From BD2-11 sp965221785 (GTDB lineage: Bacteria > Gemmatimonadota > Gemmatimonadetes > Longimicrobiales > Gaopeijiaceae): a stretch of DNA of 64,000 nucleotides. The stretch's first letter is position 1. Every line of letters starts with the position of its first letter. The translations under genes were made by a program, and so were the position numbers. The notes below the pieces were generated by a model. That model did no database searches and was not told the origin of the DNA. It saw only the letters and a program-made list of their open reading frames with translations. Location of the stretch: assembly GCA_965221785.1 (NCBI GenBank), contig CBDCSR010000003.1:2170001-2234000 (forward strand), in the 5' to 3' direction. Below are positions 1 to 9,354 of the stretch, in pieces.

Positions 1-983
1 CCGATGGCCTTGCGCACTCCGATCTCCCGGGTTCGCTCCATGACCGAAACCAGCATGATGTTCATGATCACGATGCCGCCCACGACCAGCGATATGGACA
101 CCAGCCCGGGTAGTGCGACGAAGAGCACGCGCGAAATGTTGTCCCAGAAGCTGAGCGCTTCTTCCGCGGTTTCGAGGTTGAAGTCGTTCTCCTCGCCGGG
201 TCGGAGGCCGTGGCGCGCGCGCATGATTCCCTCGGTCTCGGCGGTAGCCTGGCGCAGCAGTTCCGGACTCGCGGTCTGGATCACGACGCCGTCCACGACA
301 TTGCGCGGATTCACCATTCGCCGGATGGGAGAGCGGGCCGGGGCCAGCACCATGTTGTCACGCGACAGCCCCAGCATCGAACCCTGTTCCTCGATGACGC
401 CGACGATGCGGAAGGGGAAATCCCGGATGCGCACCTGCGCACCGACCGGATCCTGATCCTCGAAGAGCAGGTCCGCGGTGCTCTTGCCGAGCACGGCGAC
501 GGCTGCGCCGCGGTTGGCCTCCTGTGCGGAGAAGGGCCGCCCGAGTTCCATGGCGTATTCACGAATCGTAAAAATCTCCTCGGAGGCTCCGAAGAGGAGT
601 ACGTTTTCAACCTTGAGTCCTCCCGGACCCTCTACTTCCCCCTGGGAGATGGACTCGACCGCGATCGTGGCGGGCGTCTCGAGCCGGTCTCGAATCGCGT
701 CCGCGTCATCCATCTCGATGCGGGGACGTCGCGCTGCGCGCCGCAGCGATACGGGGTCTCCGTCAACGATGTTGGGCCGGCTCCGCTCAAGAGTCACGGT
801 GTTCACACCGAACACCATCGACGAGAAATCGTCCCGGATATAGCGGTCGATTCCTTCGACGATGCTGACCACCACGATCAGAAACATGATGCCGACGATG
901 ACGCCGAGGAGGCTGAAAAAGCTCTTCAGCTTCTCGCTGCGGATGTAGCCGAGCGCCAGCCGCACGCCTTCCCACAGCTGCAT
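1..983 (-). CDS. MacB-like ABC transporter permease (C-terminus cut by window edge)
   Basis: Inner-membrane permease of the MacB/FtsX type, which works with an adaptor and a TolC channel to export small molecules or peptides. The open frame runs without a stop to the left edge, so the C-terminus is missing. The start codon at 981-983 is preceded by a GGAGG-type ribosome site. The N-terminus has one membrane helix (FFSLLGVIVGIMFLIVVV), then a periplasmic core domain with the family feature 'NVVDGVVIQT'. A second helix is followed by 'VMERTREIGVRKAI', the usual MacB signature. No ATPase domain is fused, so it is the permease-only subtype; an ATPase or second permease may lie beyond the edge. 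It is the third gene of a minus-strand tolC-adaptor-permease run, 29 bases after the adaptor. Confidence 0.88.
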   Translation of the reverse strand, partial: MQLWEGVRLALGYIRSEKLKSFFSLLGVIVGIMFLIVVVSIVEGIDRYIRDDFSSMVFGVNTVTLERSRPNIVDGDPVSLRRAARRPRIEMDDADAIRDRLETPATIAVESISQGEVEGPGGLKVENVLLFGASEEIFTIREYAMELGRPFSAQEANRGAAVAVLGKSTADLLFEDQDPVGAQVRIRDFPFRIVGVIEEQGSMLGLSRDNMVLAPARSPIRRMVNPRNVVDGVVIQTASPELLRQATAETEGIMRARHGLRPGEENDFNLETAEEALSFWDNISRVLFVALPGLVSISLVVGGIVIMNIMLVSVMERTREIGVRKAI

Positions 984-1012
984 CGGTTATCGCCCTCCAG
1001 GCCCGGTCCGGT

Positions 1013-2347
1013 TCACGAGGCCGGCTCGTCCGGCTCCACGTCGGTGCTGTCCGTACGCACTTCTTCACCATCCGTGAGTTCGCGGATGCGCTGGTACGGG
1101 CCGCTCACCACGGTGTCGCCCTCCGCCAGTCCGGAGAGCACCTCGAAGTACTCCTGTCCCGCGATTCCGACGGCGACCGGAACGAAATGCGCCTCGCCGT
1201 CGCGTACGACGAAGACACCTTCCTCTTCTTCCTCCTCGTCCTCCTCTGCCGCGCGCGTGTCATCCGATTCCGTCGAACCGTCGCCGGCCTCGTCGTTCCC
1301 GAACTCCCCGTCGCCATCCGAGCCGTTCCCGTCCGCCTCGTCCTGCTCCGAGCGGTCCCGAATCGTGAGGGCGATGATCGGAATCGCCAGGGCCAGGTCG
1401 CGCGTTTCGGTGACGATGTCGGCCGTGGTCGAAAGGTCCGGCCGCAGCTCGACCGGCGGGTCGTCCAGCGTAATCACCACCTCGAAGTCGATGGTGGGGG
1501 TCTGGCCCGTGCCCGCCGCACTCGACGGAGGCCGGATGGCGGAGTTTCCGATCTCGGTCACGGTGCCGGCGAACTCCGTGTCCGGAAACGCGTCCAGTTC
1601 CAGCGCGGCGCTGTCGCCGACGCTGATCTCCGGGACGTCGGTTTCGTCGACCTGCATCACCGCCTCGATCACCGACAGGTCGCTGATGGTGAGCAGGAGG
1701 CTCCCCGGGTTGTTCATCGTGCCTACGATGGCGGTCTCGCCAAGCTCGATGTTCAGCCGGGTGACCTTCCCCGAGATGGGAGCCCGGATGGTGGTCTTGG
1801 ACAGGCGATCCTCGGCCTCGGCCAGCGTCGCGCGGGCCTGGTCCACGCCGTGCTCCGCGGCGGTGTAGAGAGCCTGCGCGACCTCGGCCTGCGTCCCGGC
1901 GTCGTCGACTTGCTGCCGGCTGACGAGCGTCGAATCCCTTGTCCAAAGCCCCTGCATGCGGTCGTACTCGCGCGTCGCCTGGATCAGGCTGGCGTTCTGC
2001 TGGGCCGCCTGCGCCTCCCGCTGGGACAGCCCGGCCCGCCACTGGGCCACGGCGGCCTGGAACTGCGTCTGATCGATGCGCAGAAGTACTTGTCCTTCTT
2101 GCACATCGTCGCCTTCGTCGACGTTGAGTTCAACGATGCGGCCCGAGACATCGGAGCTGAGTTCTACGGTTCGCCGCGCCCGGATGTTGCCACTCGCGGT
2201 GACGATCGCTTCCAGGTCGCGCCGGCCTACTTCCTCCGTGCGCACCTGCGTGCCGGTGTTGCGCGACTGCAGCGTGGTCAGCACTCCGGCGACCACGAGG
2301 ACGGTTACCACGAGCACGCCGATGGCGATCTTTGCTCTAAGCGTCAT
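1013..2347 (-). CDS. MacA/HlyD-family periplasmic adaptor (efflux membrane fusion protein)
   Basis: Periplasmic adaptor that bridges the inner-membrane permease and the outer-membrane TolC channel. The 444-residue protein has an N-terminal membrane anchor (residues 7-24), a first half-lipoyl segment (about 45-92), a helical hairpin (about 95-182), a second lipoyl half ('IRAPISGKVTRLNIELGE', about 187-205), a beta-barrel and a C-terminal membrane-proximal domain ('VSGPYQRI'). Residues about 333-377 form a strongly acidic Asp/Glu/Gly/Ser stretch ending in a run of Glu, inserted before the C-terminal domain. This is unusual for the family and looks like a disordered loop. It lies between the TolC-like gene and the permease on the same strand, so the three are probably co-transcribed. 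Confidence 0.9.
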   Translation of the reverse strand: MTLRAKIAIGVLVVTVLVVAGVLTTLQSRNTGTQVRTEEVGRRDLEAIVTASGNIRARRTVELSSDVSGRIVELNVDEGDDVQEGQVLLRIDQTQFQAAVAQWRAGLSQREAQAAQQNASLIQATREYDRMQGLWTRDSTLVSRQQVDDAGTQAEVAQALYTAAEHGVDQARATLAEAEDRLSKTTIRAPISGKVTRLNIELGETAIVGTMNNPGSLLLTISDLSVIEAVMQVDETDVPEISVGDSAALELDAFPDTEFAGTVTEIGNSAIRPPSSAAGTGQTPTIDFEVVITLDDPPVELRPDLSTTADIVTETRDLALAIPIIALTIRDRSEQDEADGNGSDGDGEFGNDEAGDGSTESDDTRAAEEDEEEEEEGVFVVRDGEAHFVPVAVGIAGQEYFEVLSGLAEGDTVVSGPYQRIRELTDGEEVRTDSTDVEPDEPAS

Positions 2348-2425
2348 TTGGATGTTGTTCCCGAATTCCGGTCCAGGACCCTGGGCACATGTGCTCCGTC
2401 GCCTCCCCGCACATTCCGAAGGGCG

Positions 2426-3931
2426 TCAGGGCCGCAGCCTCGCGCCCACCAGTGCTTCCAGATTGGCGAGCAGGTCGTGATATGAATATATGGAGGCGAC
2501 GCGTTCGCGGTCGGCCTGCGCCATGACGGTCTCCGCCTCGACAAGGTCGAGGAAGCTCGCGGAACCGACGCGGTACTGTTCGGTGGCCAGGCGCAGCTGC
2601 TCCGCCGCCACCGCCTGATTGCGCTGTTCGATGAGTTCCGTCTCGTACGCGGTCCGGACAGCCGCCAGACTTGAGGCGATCTGCGCCCGCAGATCCAGTT
2701 CCGCGCCCCGCAGCCGATGGCGCGCGTCTTCGCGGGCGGCGCGCGCGTTCTCGACCTGCAACTGCCGGCTGAAACCCTGGAACACGGGCACGCTCACCGT
2801 GAGGGAGGCGCGGGGCGGCTGGCGGGTGAAGTCGAACGGGAACGCATTGTTTTGCGCGGCGATGGCCTCTGCCTGATCGGGCGTGAAGACGAAACCGCTG
2901 CAATCCTGTGTGGGAAGAGGATCGACCAGGCGCCCGTACACCTCGTTCAACAGGTGACACTGCTGGCGCTGACCCGTGACCCTGGCCCTGGACTGGCTGA
3001 TCAGCGATTCCACGCTGGACGCTTCGCGCGTGAACCCGCTCAGCCCCGCGCTCAGGGACAGGGAGGGGTAGTATGAGGACCGCGCCATCTTCACGTCGCT
3101 CGCGGCAACGGCCTCGTTGGCCCGCTCGGCGACGAGCCCGGGATTGCCCTCGAGCGCCATTGCCACCAGTTCCGCTTCGGACCAGACCGGCTCGCGGACG
3201 TCGAACGCGCTCACGACCGTGAACTCCTGCGGCACCTCCGCTCCGAGTATGACCAGCAGCGCGATGCGCGCGTTGCTCACGGCGAATTCGGCCTGCAGCA
3301 GCGTGACCTCGGCACGGCCGACCGACACTTCGGCCTGGCGCACGTCGCGCGGGGTCGCCGTCCCCACCTCCAGCTGCCCTTCGGCCAGGCGCAGGTTGAA
3401 ACGGGCGCGCTCCAGCTCCTGCTCGGCGAGCAGGTATCCCTCCTGCTGGCGCAGCACGTCCAGGTAGAGAATGGTGACATCACGAACGAGGTTGGCCTCG
3501 GCCTGGTCGATCAACGCGAACGTGGCGTTGCGGGCGGCCTTCTCCCGCCCCGGGCGGAACAGCGATTCCGCGCCGATGGAGTAGCTGAGGCCCGCGTTGT
3601 AGCTGGAGAAATAGTAGGAGGGCTCGTTGCCGAACCCCAGCTGACTGGTCGTCAGGCTTCCGAATTGCTGTTCACCCTTCCCCTGCCAGGAGAGGCTCGA
3701 ACTCAGATTGGCGAACGGCAGCAGATCGCCGTAGGCGGAGCGAACCGCCCAGTCGGCGACGCGGGAGTCGTTGCGGACCGCCTGAAAGCTCGGGTTCGCA
3801 AGCCGGGCGATGCGGATTGCTTCGTCGAGGGTCAGGTTGGAAGGCACTTCCTGCGCCTGCAGCAAGGACGACGTCCCGCAGCACAGCAGCAGCGTCAGCG
3901 CGCACCTGGCAACCGAGATCATCCTGAACAC
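2426..3931 (-). CDS. TolC-family outer-membrane efflux channel
   Basis: Outer-membrane channel of a tripartite export system. The 501-residue protein has a signal peptide ending near 'SSLLQAQ', then two repeated OEP domains. The conserved start 'LTLDEAIRIARLANPSFQAVRND' and the second repeat from about residue 260 ('ELVAMALEGNPGLVAERANEAVAASDVKMARSSYYPSL') are clear. The long amphipathic helices and the late 'YRVGSASFLDLVEAETVMAQAD' segment are typical. GTG at 3931 is chosen because a GGGAGA site lies eight bases upstream; ATG at 3922 is an alternative that removes three residues. It is the first gene of the efflux run, 78 bases before the adaptor. Confidence 0.9.
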   Translation of the reverse strand: MFRMISVARCALTLLLCCGTSSLLQAQEVPSNLTLDEAIRIARLANPSFQAVRNDSRVADWAVRSAYGDLLPFANLSSSLSWQGKGEQQFGSLTTSQLGFGNEPSYYFSSYNAGLSYSIGAESLFRPGREKAARNATFALIDQAEANLVRDVTILYLDVLRQQEGYLLAEQELERARFNLRLAEGQLEVGTATPRDVRQAEVSVGRAEVTLLQAEFAVSNARIALLVILGAEVPQEFTVVSAFDVREPVWSEAELVAMALEGNPGLVAERANEAVAASDVKMARSSYYPSLSLSAGLSGFTREASSVESLISQSRARVTGQRQQCHLLNEVYGRLVDPLPTQDCSGFVFTPDQAEAIAAQNNAFPFDFTRQPPRASLTVSVPVFQGFSRQLQVENARAAREDARHRLRGAELDLRAQIASSLAAVRTAYETELIEQRNQAVAAEQLRLATEQYRVGSASFLDLVEAETVMAQADRERVASIYSYHDLLANLEALVGARLRP

Positions 3932-4083
3932 CGTATTGTTCTCCCTTGCTTGGATGGCGGTCTCCGGCCTTGTTGCGGCCGCGAAACATACGAGCCCGTG
4001 TCCGATGGGGTTTCACCGCTGGGCCGATACCGCATGGATCGCAATGCTCACGGGCGTTGCCGGGCGCGCCAGGCACCGTCGCC

Positions 4084-4827
4084 TCAGGATCCGGGGCGAG
4101 TCACGCGGACAGCCGAGTATCCCGTGGAACTCTCGGCGACCCTCAACACCCTCCCTTGCGCGTCGTGCCATGTCTCCCAGCGCAGCTCTCCGGCTCGCAT
4201 CCGGTAATGCCGCGCCGGCATCACCTCGCCACCGATGCTCAGCTCCGCCGTTCCGGCGAGGGTCACCTCGGCATCGGTCTGAAAACCGTCCCGGGGCACG
4301 ATGACGGGAACCGACGTGGGCGCCGGATCCGCGGGAGGCGCAAGAAAGTGAAAATGATGCGCAACGCCCCGCTCGAGGATCCTGGTGCCGGGGGCGGCCC
4401 GGTACTCCTTCACCTGCTCCCCGATTTCGGATGTGACCCGCGACTCGAAACGGGCGCCGCGGAGTTCGAAGCCGATCTGCCGTGCTCCCTCGCCTCCCAC
4501 CTTGTTCTGATAGGCGGAGGGCATCCAACCGGGCCCCGCAAGCTCCATGAGGATGTCCATCGTGTTCGCGCCGTCGGGCAAAGTGGCGCGAATCTGTCCC
4601 GCCGCGATGACCCGGGTCTCGTCTCCGGTGCCCACCTGGCGGATCGAGAAGGATTCGGTCCCGACCCCCCTGCCGTTGACGGCCACCTCGAACTCGCCCC
4701 GGTCCAGGATGGTGATCTGCGCGGAAGCGCTGCTGGATGGAGGGGATCCGGCGAGGGTGAACAGAAGTACAGAGAGAAGAATGCGTCGCACGGACGGAGC
4801 CTCGGTCGCAAGTGATCGAAACGACAT
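4084..4827 (-). CDS. Secreted/periplasmic protein of unknown function (DUF3108/DUF6134-like)
   Basis: About 247 residues with a hydrophobic signal segment ('RRILLSVLLFTLAG', cleavage probably after 'SSASA'). The rest is beta-rich: 'ILDRGEFEVAVNGRGVGTESFSIRQVG' near the mature N-terminus and 'AELSIGGEVMPARHYRM' later resemble periplasmic proteins of the DUF3108/DUF6134 type, which are thought to bind lipid or envelope material. That match is a pattern impression and not a confirmed assignment. No catalytic motif is visible. ATG at 4827 is used; GTG at 4791 would give a more compact signal peptide, and an upstream ATG at 4881 seems too early. The gene is divergent from the large histidine kinase, so the roughly 180-base gap should carry both promoters. 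Confidence 0.65.
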   Translation of the reverse strand: MSFRSLATEAPSVRRILLSVLLFTLAGSPPSSSASAQITILDRGEFEVAVNGRGVGTESFSIRQVGTGDETRVIAAGQIRATLPDGANTMDILMELAGPGWMPSAYQNKVGGEGARQIGFELRGARFESRVTSEIGEQVKEYRAAPGTRILERGVAHHFHFLAPPADPAPTSVPVIVPRDGFQTDAEVTLAGTAELSIGGEVMPARHYRMRAGELRWETWHDAQGRVLRVAESSTGYSAVRVTRPGS

Positions 4828-4984
4828 CCGACTACACCCCAGCCAGGGGACGGATCCTGCAAGCCGATTCCCGCATGTCACCGATGGCAGCGATCACGGA
4901 GCAGCCGCAGACCCCCCGGTCCGGGCGTTCAGGGGCCCGGAAGCGGACGCGGCACGCGCGCTGACGCAAGCAGCCCGTGGACAG

Positions 4985-5012
4985 ACTCCCTCCGGCATTC
5001 GAGCGGCGATGC
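4985..5012 (+). repeat. 28-bp intergenic repeat, copy 1
   Basis: Matches 63763-63790 at 26 of 28 positions; the shared core is CCGGCATTCGAGC followed by GCGATGC. Both copies sit directly in front of a plus-strand gene. Here the element overlaps the possible ATG at 5009 of the large kinase. Function unknown. A shorter match (GCATTCGAGCC) lies at 21946-21956 in another intergenic gap. Confidence 0.6.
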
Positions 5013-8000
5013 AATCGACTGTCTGGATCATGAACGGCATTAAGTCCTTGCCTGGGGACCTTCTGCGGGCCGATGGCCGGTCACGACAGTCCGCCGTGTG
5101 CGCGCTGTTCTGGCTGAGCGTGGGGGCGCTGGCGGTTTGGACGCGCTGGTCCGCGCCCGGATGGCTGCTGGTGAGTGCGCTGACGGGTATTCCGGGCGTG
5201 CTCCGGATGCTGTCGCGCCGGTCCGGTCGCAATCCCTGGACGCTCGCCGCCGCCCTTGTCCTTCTGGCCGGGATCGCGGGCGGGATTCTGGGCTCCGCGC
5301 GCTTCGCGCTGGTAGCCGGCGACTGGGACCGTTTCCGGAGCGGACGCGAGGCCCGCCTGGAAGCGGCCCTCGATCGGCGTTTCGAGACCTTGATCGACCA
5401 GGGCACTGTGGCGGTCGCCCGGGTCGCCGGGCGGGAGTTCGACGGAGGCTCGCCCGGCTACTGGGCATTTCTGGAAGACGTCCGGCGCGAAGCCGACCTG
5501 CATGCGATCGCGGTATTCGACGCGCGCACGGACCTTGTCGCCTGGGCGGGCAATCATCAGGGGGTTGTGCCCCTCGATGCCCGCTCCGGCTGGGACCGGT
5601 ACGTATTCGGGCAAGGCCCGGTCTACAGCTATCTGTACTTCACCGAACGCGTCGGCGCGAGCGGCGCGACCGCGGTGGCCGCCGCGCTGCTCCAGAGCGA
5701 CATGCCCCCCGACGTACCCGATGAGGAGGCCGCCTTTGCCACCCGATTCCAGTCAGACGTCGGCAGGGCGATCCGGATCACGCACTCCGAACAGGCGACG
5801 GGTCCCGCCATACGCGACTTCAACTGGCAGGGGCGGACGCTCTTTTCCATCTCCTCCGAGGAAGTGACGCAGGGGGAGGCGTTCGAGTCGGTTCGGAGGG
5901 CATGGAGCCGGGTGGTCGCCGGTCTCGCGGTGACGGCCTGGATGCTGCTGCTCATCGGCCTCAGGGCCACGCCATATCACGCCGTTCTGGCTGCGACCAC
6001 CCTGGCCCTGCTGGCGGTCGTCCTTCCGTTCGGCGATCTGCTGGGCGTCTCCGGACTGTTTTCGCCGGCTCGCTTCCTTCTCCCGGGGACCACCGAGGGC
6101 ACGCTCGGCCGCGTGTTGGCGCTCGGGTTGGCGGGGGCGTTCATCGCGGGGCTTCTGCCCGGGGGCGTCCGCGGACGCGGCGCTCCGCTGGTCGGCGCAG
6201 CTCTCGCCGGCATCGGGTTCGCCGCGGTGATTCACTGGTTCTCGCTCGCGCCGACGACCTCGCAACTGGGTGGAGGGACGGACTACTGGCTGGTGTATCA
6301 GTGCGCCCTGACCTCCGTGCTGGTCGTCGTGGCCGCCCTGGCGCTTCGGCTCGCCACCCGACCCGCGCCGGCGTCGGCGCGACCATCCCTGGTCGCGGTC
6401 GGTCTGCTTCTGGCGCTGGTGCTCGGCCTGCTGGTGAACGGCGTGTCCCTCGGCTCGCCCCCCACCCCCGCATGGACGGGTGTGCTGTGGGCGATCCCGG
6501 TGGCTCTGGTCGGCATGGGCCGACAACCCGCCACGACCTGGCGCGGCTCGATTGCGACGGGAGCGGCCGCGGTCCTGCTCGCCGCGAGCGCAGCCCTGCC
6601 GTTCACCTGGGGCGGGCGGGTCGCGGCGCAGCGGCAGGTGGCCGAGGAGCGCCTTGCCACCCTCGGGAATCAGGTGAATCCCTATCTGCAGTTTCTCCTT
6701 GAGGGTTTGTCCGAGAGAACGGATTCCCTGTTTGAGAGCGGAGCCCGCGGCACCGGACTTCTCTACGGCACCTGGCGCGCGAGCGGTCTCGCCCAGGAGG
6801 GAGTCGCCGCCTGGATCGACCGATGGACGCCCGGCGGGCTGCCCAGCGACGCCTTGCGTATCGGCGTCTCCGATCCCCGTCCCTCGATCGTGGACGACTA
6901 TCTGGACGAAGCCGCTCTCGGAACCACGGCGCTGCGACTTCAGTCGGAGGATGTACACTACCTCGGTCTGGCGGTGCTGCCGGACCGATCGGTGATCACC
7001 GTCGCGGTTCCCCCGCGGCGAGGCTTCGGCACGGCCCTGTTCCCGGATGTGCCCTTCGGGCAGGACCGGGGAGACGAGGGTACCATCACTCTCCTGCCGC
7101 TCAACGAAGACGACCCGTCGCCGGCGGAGGAGGCTCCGCGGTGGGAGCGAACCTCGCAGGGCTGGCATGGCGAACAGACCATCCTCTTCCCCGAGGGATG
7201 GTACAGCGCACACTACGAGGTGGAACTCCCCGGGACCGCCGTGCTCGTGGCGGGAACCGTGCTCGTCCTGCTGCTCGATCTGCTGATGGCAGCCGGTCTG
7301 TGGGGCATTGGCTGGTGGAGCAGCCGAGGGCGCCTGCGCGCGCCGATCCGGCTGGGTCCCGGGGCGGGTCGCAGCTTTCGGGTGCAGGTCACGTTCGCCC
7401 TGTTCCTGTTCTTCCTCATCCCCGCCTTCGCGTTTGCGGCCATCGCCTCCCGGACCCTGGACGGGGCCGTGGTTCGAACCGCCGAAGCGCTGGCGGACCG
7501 TGCGGTGGCGGACGCCGCCGAGGACTTTCTCGCCGTACAGGGGCAGGTCGGACTGCTCCCCACCAGCACGGGCACGGTCCTCCTCCTCTATCAGGACGGA
7601 GAGCTGATCCGGAGCTCCCGGCCGGCGTTCCTCGAACTGGGCGTCCAGTATGCCTGGCTGCCGGCGCAGGTCCATCGGTCGCTGTCGGACGGCGATGCAG
7701 TGCTCGTGCACGCGAACGTGCGTCGCTGGGGCGGGGAATACGTGCTGGCGTATCGCCGACTTCAGACCGGACAGGTGCTGGCCTCGGCGGCGCCACTGGA
7801 TGCCGGCGCGACGGCCTTCGAACAGAACGATCTGATCCTGCTGCTGGCGTTCGCCGTCGTCACGGGGATCGCGCTCTCGCTGGGTCTCGCACTCCTGGTG
7901 GGCCGTCGGCTGGCGAATCCGATTCGCACCCTCCGGCTGGCGTCGGAGCGAGTGGGGGAGGGGAACCTGGAGGTGCGGTTGCCGGAGACGCGCACCGATG

Positions 8001-9190
8001 AATTCGGCACCGTGTTCCTGGCGTTCAACCGAATGGTGCAGAGGCTTCATCGGGCGCGCGGCGCCCTGGTGCGCACCACGCAGCGCACGCAGGCCATCGT
8101 CGACGAAGCGGCGACCGGGGTGATCGCGCTGGACCAGGCGGGGGCGGTCACCTTGGTGAATCCGCAGGCCCAGGCGCTGCTGGGAGCCTCGGTAGGGCCG
8201 GGAGAACCGTTGCCGGCCACTCCGGGACTTGCGCGGGACCTGTCGCGCTGGGTGGAGCGCTTCTATCGCGACGGGGGCGAAGGAGCCGATCACGAGTTCG
8301 AGTTGTCCGGAACCGAACTGGCGTCCGCCGCCCCCGGTTCCCGGGGCTCCTCGCGCAGGGTCCGGGTGCGGGCACGCCGCATCACGCGCGAAGGACCCTC
8401 GCGGGGGGTCGTGCTCAGCCTGGAGGACGTGACCGACGAGCTGCGCAGCGAGCGTATCGTGGCTTGGGGACAAATGGCTCGTCAGGTCGCTCACGAGGTC
8501 AAGAATCCGCTTACGCCGATCAAGCTCAGCATCGAGCACGTCCGTCGAGCCTGGCAGGACCGACGGCGCGATTTCTCGGAGATTCTCGAGCGCAACGTGG
8601 ACTCGATCCTTCGCGAAATCGATCGACTCGCCGAGATCGCCCGCAGCTTCTCACGCTACGGATCCCCTAGGAAGGCGAGCGAACGCCCCCTGGAAGGCGT
8701 GCACCTGGATACGGCGGTGGGGGAGATCCTCGCGCTCTATCGGAGCAACGAGCAGGGAATCGTCATCGACACCGTTTTCCCGGCCGACCTTCCCCCCGTC
8801 CGTGCCCGGGAGTCGGAGTTCAAGGAGGTCCTGATCAACCTGCTCGAGAACGCCAGGGAAGCCGTCAAGCCCAGCGGCCACGTCCACATCGGGGCCGCTG
8901 CCGAGGATGGGAACGTGCGCCTTCGGGTCAGCGACGACGGCCGCGGCATCGAACCGGAGCTGTTGGGTCGCATCTTCGAACCGAGATTCTCCACCAGCTC
9001 CACGGGCACGGGTCTCGGCCTCGCAATCGTGCAGCGGCTGGTCCGTTCCTGGGGCGGCCGGGTGTGGGCCGAAAGCACGCCGCGGATCGGCACGACGATG
9101 TCCATTCGCTTCGTGGCATGGGAGCCGGTGTCGCGCACGCTGGTTCCAGCTGCCGGCACTGGACGAGCGGTGGCCGACCCGCAAGATTGA
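5009..9190 (+). CDS. Very large NtrY-like membrane sensor histidine kinase
   Basis: Sensor kinase of about 1,393 residues, roughly twice the usual NtrY length. Visible order: two N-terminal helices; an extracytoplasmic segment (about 105-300); a block of six to eight helices (about 303-540); a second extracytoplasmic segment (about 545-740); a helix; another helix near 800; a third extracytoplasmic segment (about 818-940); a helix; HAMP (about 962-1012); a PAS-like region; HisKA with the H-box 'RQVAHEVKNPLTPIKL' (phospho-acceptor His near 1162); and an ATPase domain with 'NLLENAREAVK', 'DDGRGIEPELLGRIFEPRFST' and 'GTGLGLAIVQRL'. The NPLTPIKLS form is typical of NtrY. ATG at 5009 is chosen; ATG at 5030 is also possible. 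No response regulator is adjacent; the NtrX-like gene at 27114 is a candidate partner by family. Confidence 0.88.
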   Translation: MQSTVWIMNGIKSLPGDLLRADGRSRQSAVCALFWLSVGALAVWTRWSAPGWLLVSALTGIPGVLRMLSRRSGRNPWTLAAALVLLAGIAGGILGSARFALVAGDWDRFRSGREARLEAALDRRFETLIDQGTVAVARVAGREFDGGSPGYWAFLEDVRREADLHAIAVFDARTDLVAWAGNHQGVVPLDARSGWDRYVFGQGPVYSYLYFTERVGASGATAVAAALLQSDMPPDVPDEEAAFATRFQSDVGRAIRITHSEQATGPAIRDFNWQGRTLFSISSEEVTQGEAFESVRRAWSRVVAGLAVTAWMLLLIGLRATPYHAVLAATTLALLAVVLPFGDLLGVSGLFSPARFLLPGTTEGTLGRVLALGLAGAFIAGLLPGGVRGRGAPLVGAALAGIGFAAVIHWFSLAPTTSQLGGGTDYWLVYQCALTSVLVVVAALALRLATRPAPASARPSLVAVGLLLALVLGLLVNGVSLGSPPTPAWTGVLWAIPVALVGMGRQPATTWRGSIATGAAAVLLAASAALPFTWGGRVAAQRQVAEERLATLGNQVNPYLQFLLEGLSERTDSLFESGARGTGLLYGTWRASGLAQEGVAAWIDRWTPGGLPSDALRIGVSDPRPSIVDDYLDEAALGTTALRLQSEDVHYLGLAVLPDRSVITVAVPPRRGFGTALFPDVPFGQDRGDEGTITLLPLNEDDPSPAEEAPRWERTSQGWHGEQTILFPEGWYSAHYEVELPGTAVLVAGTVLVLLLDLLMAAGLWGIGWWSSRGRLRAPIRLGPGAGRSFRVQVTFALFLFFLIPAFAFAAIASRTLDGAVVRTAEALADRAVADAAEDFLAVQGQVGLLPTSTGTVLLLYQDGELIRSSRPAFLELGVQYAWLPAQVHRSLSDGDAVLVHANVRRWGGEYVLAYRRLQTGQVLASAAPLDAGATAFEQNDLILLLAFAVVTGIALSLGLALLVGRRLANPIRTLRLASERVGEGNLEVRLPETRTDEFGTVFLAFNRMVQRLHRARGALVRTTQRTQAIVDEAATGVIALDQAGAVTLVNPQAQALLGASVGPGEPLPATPGLARDLSRWVERFYRDGGEGADHEFELSGTELASAAPGSRGSSRRVRVRARRITREGPSRGVVLSLEDVTDELRSERIVAWGQMARQVAHEVKNPLTPIKLSIEHVRRAWQDRRRDFSEILERNVDSILREIDRLAEIARSFSRYGSPRKASERPLEGVHLDTAVGEILALYRSNEQGIVIDTVFPADLPPVRARESEFKEVLINLLENAREAVKPSGHVHIGAAAEDGNVRLRVSDDGRGIEPELLGRIFEPRFSTSSTGTGLGLAIVQRLVRSWGGRVWAESTPRIGTTMSIRFVAWEPVSRTLVPAAGTGRAVADPQD

Positions 9191-9354
9191 GAGCGGACCG
9201 GCCCGGAGTTGGCAAGGGTTCGCGACAACGGCCTGCACATCACCCCGATCCCCGGCACATCATCCCCATCCGCGATTTCGCCACGGACATACTCCAATCC
9301 CCCAGGCATCGCCCGGGGACGGGACCCTCACTCGCGCAGCTCGACGCCGGCGAG

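Noticed and set aside
4547..5008. Upstream part of the long open frame leading into the large kinase
   Set aside because: No membrane or domain features, and it overlaps the divergent secreted-protein gene; the kinase features begin after 5009.
5753..8539. A 928-codon open frame on the minus strand inside the kinase gene
   Set aside because: Composition is Arg/Gly/Gln-rich without any domain, typical of an antisense shadow in high-GC DNA.
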